Source: Clostridiales bacterium
GTDB lineage: Bacteria > Bacillota > Clostridia > Oscillospirales > Ruminococcaceae
Length of the DNA: 10,302 nt
Assembly: GCA_012800685.1 (NCBI GenBank)
Contig: JAAZIT010000001.1
Location: 1-10,302 of the forward strand
Direction: 5' to 3'
Position 1 is the stretch's first letter. The number at the start of each line of letters is the position of its first letter. The translations under genes were made by a program, and so were the position numbers. This document shows positions 4,941-10,302 of the stretch, piece by piece. The notes below the pieces were generated by a model, which was given only the letters and a program-made list of their open reading frames with translations, was not told where the DNA came from and made no database searches.

Positions 4941-5444
4941 ATGGTTATTTTGGGTATTGATCCTGGATATGCAATAGTTGGTTTTGGTGTTTTAGAAACT
5001 GTAAAAAACGACTTTCGTGTCTTAGGCTTTGGTGCAATAACTACTGATGCTGATACTCCCTTTGAGGAACGTCTAAAAATTATTTACGATGATGTTAGCG
5101 AGATAATAAATATATACAAGCCAGATTGTATAGCTATTGAAAAATTGTTTTTTAACACTAACCAAAAGACAGTAATTAATGTTGCACAAGCTAGGGGGGT
5201 AACTATTCTTCCTGCTGTGCAAAGTGGAATACCTATCTATGAATATACACCTCTTCAGGTTAAGGTGTCTGTGACAGGATTCGGAAGAGCCGATAAAAAG
5301 CAGGTTCAAGAGATGGCAAGGCGAACTTTATCTTTAAAGGAAGTTCCAAAGCCTGACGATACAGCCGATGCATTGGCAATTGCAATAACTCACGGAAGAA
5401 CAGCACGTTCTTTGAGTTTTTACAGCAATCAGATTTCTAAATAG
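4941..5444 (+). CDS. ruvC: Holliday junction resolvase RuvC
   Basis: RuvC is the dimeric, magnesium-dependent endonuclease that cuts four-way junctions symmetrically during homologous recombination, in concert with the RuvAB branch-migration motor. The product is 167 residues, the family's usual length. The four acidic catalytic positions are present: D7 in ILGIDPG, E67 in IAIEKLFF, and D140 and D143 in PDDTADALAIAITH, with the expected D-x-x-D spacing. The sequence VAQARGV (81-87) and the GFGRADKKQV block (113-122) are also typical. I choose ATG 4941 (GAGGGGG eight bases upstream, protein beginning MVILGID) over an in-frame TTG at 4905, which would sit on or before the predicted transcription start. 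ruvA follows after 40 bases. Confidence 0.97.
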   Translation: MVILGIDPGYAIVGFGVLETVKNDFRVLGFGAITTDADTPFEERLKIIYDDVSEIINIYKPDCIAIEKLFFNTNQKTVINVAQARGVTILPAVQSGIPIYEYTPLQVKVSVTGFGRADKKQVQEMARRTLSLKEVPKPDDTADALAIAITHGRTARSLSFYSNQISK

Positions 5445-5484
5445 AGATTAAAATAAATGAGAGATTATTGAAAGGAAAGATAAA

Positions 5485-6084
5485 ATGATTTATAGCGTAA
5501 CAGGTAAGGTTACTCATCTTGAACAAGATTTGGCAGTAATTAGCTGTGGTGGAATTGGTTATGCTTGCAGAACAACTCTTCTCACAGTCGGTCAAATTAA
5601 AGACAACAAGGAACAGGTAACCTTGCTGACACACTTAAATGTTCGTGAGGATAGTATGGAGCTTTTTGGATTTGCCACTCAAAGTGAGTTGAGCTGTTTC
5701 AAAAATTTAATTACAGTTTCGGGAGTTGGCCCAAAGGCTGCACTTTCAATTTTGTCTGTGCTTAATCCACAGGCATTCGCTTTGGCTGTTGCAACCGAAG
5801 ATGATAAATCACTTTCATTAGCGAAAGGAATAGGAAAAAAAACAGCACAAAGAATTATTCTTGAGCTTAAGGATAAGATTGCTAAGCAGGCTAAGTTAAC
5901 AGGAGGAATTATAATTCCAAATGTAAACCTTAGTGATACTAGCAACATAGCTGAAGCAATTTCTGCACTTACTGTTTTAGGTTATACAAGTCAAGAGGCA
6001 GCAAAGGCACTTAATGGTGCAAATCCGGAATTGCAGGTTGAAGAGCTTATTAAATATGCACTTAAAAATTTTGCAGCAATGTAA
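5485..6084 (+). CDS. ruvA: Holliday junction branch-migration subunit RuvA
   Basis: RuvA tetramers bind the open, square Holliday junction and load the RuvB hexamers. The 199-residue product has the standard three-domain plan. The N-terminal OB fold starts MIYSVTGKV; the acidic pin is E55-D56 in VREDSMELFGF. Two helix-hairpin-helix motifs follow: VSGVGPKAAL (78-87) and LAKGIGKKTAQRI (112-124). After a flexible linker near 135-150, the C-terminal RuvB-binding domain contains EAISALTVLGYTSQEA (157-172). The ATG at 5485 is preceded by AAAGGAAAG at a good distance. ruvB lies 77 bases downstream, with a weak TGCC/GGCA hairpin in the gap but no terminator. Confidence 0.97.
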   Translation: MIYSVTGKVTHLEQDLAVISCGGIGYACRTTLLTVGQIKDNKEQVTLLTHLNVREDSMELFGFATQSELSCFKNLITVSGVGPKAALSILSVLNPQAFALAVATEDDKSLSLAKGIGKKTAQRIILELKDKIAKQAKLTGGIIIPNVNLSDTSNIAEAISALTVLGYTSQEAAKALNGANPELQVEELIKYALKNFAAM

Positions 6085-6161
6085 TTTATACAAATTTTTG
6101 TGCTAAAGCATATGCCTATTGGCAGGATTTGAGTTTCTATTGAAGGGAATGATAAAATTAA

Positions 6162-7244
6162 ATGATAGAAACAGGTGAATTTGATTTTGAAAACAGGCTA
6201 GTTTCGCCTAACGAGCTAGAAGTTGAAACTTTAACTACTGATGATGTTGACTATAGCCTTAGACCTAAGACACTTGATGAATATATTGGACAGATAAATG
6301 TAAAGGAAAATCTTTCAGTTTATATTGAGGCGGCTAAACGGAGAGGAGAACCTCTTGACCACGTTTTGCTATATGGGCCTCCAGGACTCGGAAAAACAAC
6401 ACTTTCTCAAATTATAGCAAATGAAATGGGTGTTGATATTAAAATTACATCTGGTCCGTCAATTAAAAAACCAGGTGATTTAGCAGCAATTCTTACAAAC
6501 CTAGAACAAGGTGATGTTTTATTTATTGATGAAATTCACCGTCTTGACAGCTCGGTTGAAGAAATTCTTTACCCAGCCTTAGAGGACTTTGTTCTTGACA
6601 TTATTTGGGGGAAAGGGGCTGCCGCTAATTCAGTTCGTCTTGATTTAAAGCCTTTTACGCTAGTGGGGGCGACAACACGTTCTGGACAGTTAACTGCACC
6701 TTTAAGAGATAGATTTGGTGTTATCTCAAGGCTTGAGCTTTATACTCCAGACCAGCTTTGTGATATTATTATGAGATCATCAGTTATACTCGGTGTAGCT
6801 TGTGATCAAGACGGAGCATACGAGCTTGCATCACGTTCAAGAGGGACACCTAGAATTGCAAATAGATTTTTAAAAAGGGTTCGTGATTTTGCTGACATTA
6901 TTGGTGATGGCAGAGTTACAAAGGAAATTGTTCAGATAGCTTTAAACCGAATGGAGGTTGACAGCTTAGGACTTGATAAAATGGATAAAAGGCTTTTAGA
7001 AATGCTTATAAAGGGATATAATGGCGGTCCAGTTGGATTAGATACTCTTGCATCAGCAATTGGTGAGGAGGCTATAACTCTTGAGGACGTTTGTGAGCCA
7101 TATTTAATGCAGCTGGGTTTTTTAGCAAGGACTCCACGAGGTCGTTGTGCAACTGATTTAGCCTATAAGCATTTAGGGCTGCATAGAGACAATGGTGGTA
7201 ATGACACAAGACAGATGACTTTTAATCAAGCAAGTGATGACTAG
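6162..7244 (+). CDS. ruvB: Holliday junction branch-migration ATPase RuvB
   Basis: RuvB is the AAA+ hexameric ATPase that pumps duplex DNA through the RuvA-bound junction. The 360-residue product is slightly longer than many (about 335-345) because of an N-terminal extension before SLRPKTLDEYIGQ. Walker A is GPPGLGKTT (72-80), Walker B LFIDEIH (120-126), sensor I GATTR (169-173), and the arginine-bearing PLRDRFG (180-186) and SRGTPRIANR (226-235) are intact. The C-terminal winged helix includes GGPVGLDTLASAIGEE (288-303) and GFLARTPRGR (319-328). The loop WGKGAAANSVRLDL (149-162) has a tryptophan and AAAN where homologues usually have G-P-A/S-A-R. AAGGGA (6143-6148) lies about 13 bases upstream of ATG 6162, somewhat far. 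A degenerate heptamer repeat begins at its stop codon. Confidence 0.97.
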   Translation: MIETGEFDFENRLVSPNELEVETLTTDDVDYSLRPKTLDEYIGQINVKENLSVYIEAAKRRGEPLDHVLLYGPPGLGKTTLSQIIANEMGVDIKITSGPSIKKPGDLAAILTNLEQGDVLFIDEIHRLDSSVEEILYPALEDFVLDIIWGKGAAANSVRLDLKPFTLVGATTRSGQLTAPLRDRFGVISRLELYTPDQLCDIIMRSSVILGVACDQDGAYELASRSRGTPRIANRFLKRVRDFADIIGDGRVTKEIVQIALNRMEVDSLGLDKMDKRLLEMLIKGYNGGPVGLDTLASAIGEEAITLEDVCEPYLMQLGFLARTPRGRCATDLAYKHLGLHRDNGGNDTRQMTFNQASDD

Positions 7245-7336
7245 TTGATAGTTGTCCTAGAAAATAGTAAATAATTAATAGTTATTAGTCGTCTAATTGA
7301 TAATTAAAAGTTAAAAGTTGATATTTGATAGTTGAA
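7243..7336. repeat. Degenerate heptanucleotide repeat array
   Basis: From the ruvB stop codon onward the DNA can be read in a 7-base register of about 13 units with consensus AGTTGAT / AGTTAAA. The clearest are AGTTGAT (7243-7249), AATTGAT (7295-7301), AATTAAA (7302-7308), AGTTAAA (7309-7315), AGTTGAT (7316-7322), ATTTGAT (7323-7329) and AGTTGAA (7330-7336). Two units in the first half carry one or two extra bases. TTGATAGTTG occurs exactly twice (7245-7254, 7325-7334). A further AGTTAAA stands at 7409-7415. Such short AT-rich tandem repeats resemble the heptamer STRRs of cyanobacteria; function unknown. Confidence 0.6.
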
Positions 7337-7361
7337 TAAAAGCCTATTATGATTTATTCAA
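7332..7361. repeat. Inverted repeat downstream of ruvB
   Basis: TTGAATAAA (7332-7340) and TTTATTCAA (7353-7361) are exact reverse complements with a 12-base centre. No T run follows, so this is not an intrinsic terminator on the plus strand; it could be an mRNA processing or stabilising hairpin between ruvB and glmM. I see no convincing promoter in the rest of the 242-base gap, so glmM may be read from the ruv promoter. Confidence 0.45.
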
Positions 7362-7486
7362 TAGCCGAATAAAGGATTTTAGCAATTGGAAAAGAATTAA
7401 TGATACAAAGTTAAATGTTAATTAAAACAAAGAATACAAATCAATTGTAAAATTATATATAAAAAATTACGCAGGAGGAAACAGCA

Positions 7487-8851
7487 ATGGGTAGATTATT
7501 TGGAACAGATGGCGCGAGGGGTGTCGCCATAACTGAACTAACTTGTGAAATGGCAATGAATATAGGGAGAGCAGCAGCTTTAGTACTTACAAAGCAAACA
7601 AATAAAAAGCCAAAAATACTTATTGGTAAAGACACAAGAGTTTCTAGTGATATATTAGAGGCAGCTTTGGTGGCGGGTATATGCTCAGTTGGAGCAGATG
7701 CTCATATTTTGGGAATAGTACCAACACCAGCGGTTGCTATATTAGTAAAAAAATACAATGCTGATGCAGGAGTTATGATTTCAGCTTCACATAATAGCGT
7801 TGAATTTAACGGAATTAAGCTTTTTTCAGGTGAGGGCTTTAAGCTTTCGGATAAAATAGAGGAAGAAATTGAAGCATTAATCCTTGACTATCCAGAGGAC
7901 ATTAAGCTTTGCTGTTCAACAACAGTGGGAAGAATTTATTATGAGAAAAATGCAGAGTGGGATTATGTACGTCATATCATGAAAACCTGTGGAAGCTTAA
8001 AAGGTATTAGAGTTGCTATTGATTGTGCAAATGGCTCGGCAAGCTTTAGCGCTGAAAAGCTTTTTGGTGGACTTGGTGCAGAATGTTATTTTATTAACAA
8101 TAAACCTGACGGAACAAACATAAATGAAAATTGTGGTTCAACACATATGTCAGAACTACAAAGAGTAGTTGTTGAAAATAAGTGCCATGTTGGTCTTGCT
8201 TTTGATGGAGATGCTGATAGATGCCTTGCGGTAGATGAAAAAGGGGATATTGTTGACGGTGACAAGCTTCTTGCAATCTTCTCAAAATACATGAGAGCGA
8301 CTGGAAAGCTAAAGCACAACACTTGTGTTGTTACTGTTATGACAAATCTTGGTTTTTTCAAGTTTGCTAAAGAAAACAAAGTTGTTGTTGCAACTACTGC
8401 TGTAGGGGACAGGTATGTTCTTGAGGAAATGCAAAAGGGCGGATACAATCTCGGTGGCGAGCAATCAGGACATATTATTTTCCTAGATGAAGCACACACA
8501 GGTGACGGCGAGCTTACAGGAGTAAAACTTCTCGATATTTTGTCACATACCACTTTAAAAACATCTGAGCTTGCTGAGCTTATGACATCATACCCACAGG
8601 TTTTAGAAAATATTATTATTCCAAATGAGTCAAAAGGCATTTGGGGTACAATAGAGGAAATAAGAGAGGTTGTTCAAATATTTAAGGATAAGCTTGGCGA
8701 CGATGGAAGAATCTTAGTTCGTGAATCTGGGACAGAGCCACTTGTTCGTATAATGCTCGAGGGCAAAAATTTTGGTTTAATAACTGAATATGCTCAAAGA
8801 ATTTCAGAGGTAATTAAAAAACATCTTTGTCCTTCTGTTGACGAGGCATAA
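7487..8851 (+). CDS. glmM: Phosphoglucosamine mutase GlmM
   Basis: GlmM interconverts glucosamine 6-phosphate and glucosamine 1-phosphate, the step before GlmU in making UDP-N-acetylglucosamine, which is the substrate of the MurA encoded in this same window. The 454-residue cytoplasmic protein shows all four alpha-D-phosphohexomutase signatures: N-terminal GRLFGTDGARG; the phosphoserine loop ISASHN with S101; the magnesium site DGDADR (240-245); the sugar-binding GGEQSGH (323-329); and the phosphate-binding RESGTEPLVR (412-421). GEQSGH rather than a phosphomannomutase-type GEMSGH supports GlmM. AGGAGG (7473-7478) is eight bases before ATG 7487, the best ribosome site in the window. The enzyme needs phosphorylation of S101 to be active. 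The methyltransferase gene follows 36 bases later. Confidence 0.97.
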   Translation: MGRLFGTDGARGVAITELTCEMAMNIGRAAALVLTKQTNKKPKILIGKDTRVSSDILEAALVAGICSVGADAHILGIVPTPAVAILVKKYNADAGVMISASHNSVEFNGIKLFSGEGFKLSDKIEEEIEALILDYPEDIKLCCSTTVGRIYYEKNAEWDYVRHIMKTCGSLKGIRVAIDCANGSASFSAEKLFGGLGAECYFINNKPDGTNINENCGSTHMSELQRVVVENKCHVGLAFDGDADRCLAVDEKGDIVDGDKLLAIFSKYMRATGKLKHNTCVVTVMTNLGFFKFAKENKVVVATTAVGDRYVLEEMQKGGYNLGGEQSGHIIFLDEAHTGDGELTGVKLLDILSHTTLKTSELAELMTSYPQVLENIIIPNESKGIWGTIEEIREVVQIFKDKLGDDGRILVRESGTEPLVRIMLEGKNFGLITEYAQRISEVIKKHLCPSVDEA

Positions 8852-8887
8852 AGAGGAATAACAAAACTAGTAAAAAGGAAAAATAAC

Positions 8888-9751
8888 ATGAGAATTGCTG
8901 ATAAATGGCAGGAATATAAAATATTAGAAACATCTAGTGGTGAAAAGCTTGAGAGCTGGGGTGGAACAACTCTTGTTCGCCCTGATCCACAGATAATTTG
9001 GAAATCGGAAAGATCGGCTAAGTGGGGCAAAGCAGACGCTTTATATCATCGTTCAAATCACGGCGGTGGTCATTGGGAATACAAAAGAAAGCTTCCTGAA
9101 AGCTGGAATATAAGCTATGGTGATTTAACATTTATTATTAAACCAACAGGCTTTAAGCACACAGGACTTTTTCCAGAGCAGGCTGTTAACTGGGACATGA
9201 TGAGTGGCTTAATTAAGAATGCAGGTCGTCCTATTAAGGTGTTAAATTTATTTGCGTATACTGGTGGGGCAACCCTAGCCTGCGCAAATGCCGGAGCAAC
9301 TGTTTCACACGTCGATGCCTCAAAGGGTATGGTTCAGTGGGCAAGAGAAAACGCTGAGGTGTCTGGACTTTCAGACAAACCAATTCGCTGGTTAGTAGAT
9401 GACTGTGAGAAGTTTGTGAGACGTGAAATTAAAAGAGGGAATTTCTATGATGCAATAATAATGGATCCACCAAGCTATGGCAGAGGGCCATCTGGCGAGG
9501 TTTGGAAGCTTGAGGATTGCGTTTATGACTTAGTTAAGCTTTGTGAAGGAGTGTTAAGTGACAAGCCACTATTTTTTGTTCTAAACAGTTATACAACTGG
9601 ACTTTCACCGTCAGTAATGGCGTTTATGCTAAGCGACATCTTGTCAAATAAATTTGGTGGTTCAGTATCAGCAGATGAAATAGGGCTAAATGTAGAAAAC
9701 TCAAAATGTGCATTGCCTTGTGGTTCTACTGCTGTTTGGGTTAGTGAGTAG
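8888..9751 (+). CDS. Class I SAM-dependent methyltransferase (RlmI/RlmK-like catalytic domain)
   Basis: The 287-residue protein has a Rossmann-type methyltransferase domain from about residue 85: motif I VLNLFAYTGGATL (118-130), the ribose-binding aspartate in HVDAS (143), acidic DD at 171-172, and the catalytic-type motif MDPPSYGRGP (192-201). This set matches the Methyltrans_SAM group that contains the 23S rRNA cytosine-C5 methyltransferase RlmI and the RlmK domain. The N-terminal PUA domain of RlmI is absent; residues 1-84 instead form a short Trp-rich segment (WGGTTLVRPDP, HWEYKRKLP). The likely substrate is RNA, but which base is not known, so I give no symbol. AAGGAA lies seven bases before ATG 8888. 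It is tightly placed after glmM and shares its strand with the following ECF gene, 118 bases away. Confidence 0.85.
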   Translation: MRIADKWQEYKILETSSGEKLESWGGTTLVRPDPQIIWKSERSAKWGKADALYHRSNHGGGHWEYKRKLPESWNISYGDLTFIIKPTGFKHTGLFPEQAVNWDMMSGLIKNAGRPIKVLNLFAYTGGATLACANAGATVSHVDASKGMVQWARENAEVSGLSDKPIRWLVDDCEKFVRREIKRGNFYDAIIMDPPSYGRGPSGEVWKLEDCVYDLVKLCEGVLSDKPLFFVLNSYTTGLSPSVMAFMLSDILSNKFGGSVSADEIGLNVENSKCALPCGSTAVWVSE

Positions 9752-9869
9752 TGTATACTAAATAAAAATTTAAAGCAATCAGTAATAGAATTAGATTTAA
9801 GAAGTTATAAAGAATGACAAAATTTAAATAGGCATTTAAAGCCTAATAAAAATTATACAAGGAAGTAAA
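9752..9869 (+). other. Spacer before ecfA1
   Basis: This AT-rich gap has a small hairpin TAGGC (9829-9833)/GCCTA (9841-9845) with a 7-base loop and no T run. I see no clear -35/-10 pair and no riboswitch aptamer, so the ECF gene may be read from upstream. Confidence 0.4.
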
Positions 9870-10302
9870 ATGAGTAATTTTATTGAAATTAAGGATTTGT
9901 ATTTTTCATATGATAAAAATGAAAAAATTTCACTAAGCAAAAAAGTGCTTAATGGAATAAATCTAAACATAAAAAAAGGCGAATTTGTGGCAGTTTTAGG
10001 ACACAACGGTTCTGGGAAATCCACACTTGCCAAGTGCATTAACGCTATAAATCTTCCCGAATCGGGCACAGTGCTTGTTGATGGAATGGACACTATAGAT
10101 GATGAAAATCTTCTTAACATTAGACGTACAGCAGGAATGGTTTTTCAAAATCCAGATAACCAAATTGTTGCGACTGTCGTTGAAGAGGACGTAGCTTTTG
10201 CTCTTGAAAATTTAGGTGTTGAGCCTTTGGAAATCAGAAGAAGGGTTGATGAGTCTCTAAAAACTGTTGGAATGTATAAGTATAGAGAGCACGCTCCTCA
10301 TA
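9870..10302 (+). CDS. ecfA1: ECF transporter ATPase EcfA1, N-terminal part
   Basis: The frame opens at ATG 9870 (AAGGAAG nine bases upstream region) and stays open to the window edge, giving 144 residues of a protein normally about 280 long. It is the ATPase of an energy-coupling factor transporter, which with EcfA2 and EcfT drives uptake by interchangeable substrate-binding S components (vitamins, metals). Walker A is GHNGSGKST (44-52) and the Q-loop region FQNPDNQIVATVVEEDVAF (92-110) is the hallmark of EcfA/CbiO rather than other ABC ATPases. VDGMDT and VGMYKYREHAPH also fit EcfA1. The ABC signature, Walker B and H-loop lie beyond the edge. ecfA2 and ecfT are expected next. Confidence 0.94.
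   Translation, partial: MSNFIEIKDLYFSYDKNEKISLSKKVLNGINLNIKKGEFVAVLGHNGSGKSTLAKCINAINLPESGTVLVDGMDTIDDENLLNIRRTAGMVFQNPDNQIVATVVEEDVAFALENLGVEPLEIRRRVDESLKTVGMYKYREHAPH

Noticed and set aside
6149..6178. 9-codon frame overlapping the ruvB start, seemingly a third leader ORF
   Set aside because: Its ATG directly abuts the AAGGGA site, leaving no spacing for initiation.
8086..8640. 184-codon minus-strand frame inside glmM
   Set aside because: It is a shadow frame opposite a fully conserved GlmM reading frame, with no ribosome site or family match.
1..10302. A previously undescribed multi-gene system, CRISPR array, prophage or toxin-antitoxin pair
   Set aside because: Every sizeable frame belongs to a known housekeeping family and no array, integrase or defence-type domain was found; claiming a system would go beyond the sequence.

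Overview
The window is AT-rich (roughly one third G+C by eye) and carries compact housekeeping operons with purine-rich Shine-Dalgarno sites. Two genes, murA and rlmH, start with TTG, and the sigma-A-type promoters often have a TGn extension. This, together with the protein families (NusG-domain-II/Gx transporter pair, WalJ-type hydrolase, group II ECF ATPase), points to a low-GC Firmicute, most likely a class Clostridia organism. Finer placement cannot be supported from sequence alone.

Layout. 1-305 is the 3' end of pdxS (+), closed by a terminator. 306-755 is a gene-free stretch with three hairpins, two of them good or fair terminators. 756-3402 is a minus-strand operon murA > walJ-like hydrolase > rlmH (peptidoglycan precursor synthesis, MBL-fold hydrolase, ribosome methylation). 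3403-3920 is the divergent intergenic region, with an extended -10 for murA on one side and a textbook TTGACA-N17-TATAAT promoter with an overlapping 8-bp inverted repeat on the other. From 3921 to the end everything reads on the plus strand: a NusG-domain-II membrane protein and a Gx-transporter/HepS-I-like membrane protein; ruvC-ruvA-ruvB (Holliday junction resolution) with its own promoter; glmM (glucosamine-1-phosphate for cell-wall precursors); a class I SAM methyltransferase; and the first 144 codons of ecfA1 (ATPase of an ECF vitamin/metal transporter), cut by the window edge.

The genes are conserved core functions and I see no mobile element, CRISPR array, toxin-antitoxin pair or defence system, and no clearly novel multi-gene system. 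What deserves a second look is regulatory and structural: the operator-like palindrome at 3859-3880; short leader ORFs placed to couple translation of walJ and of the Gx transporter; a hairpin between the Shine-Dalgarno and start codon of walJ; a degenerate heptanucleotide repeat array starting at the ruvB stop codon; an SCC-attB-like palindrome over the rlmH stop codon; and a possible small RNA unit between pdxS and rlmH.
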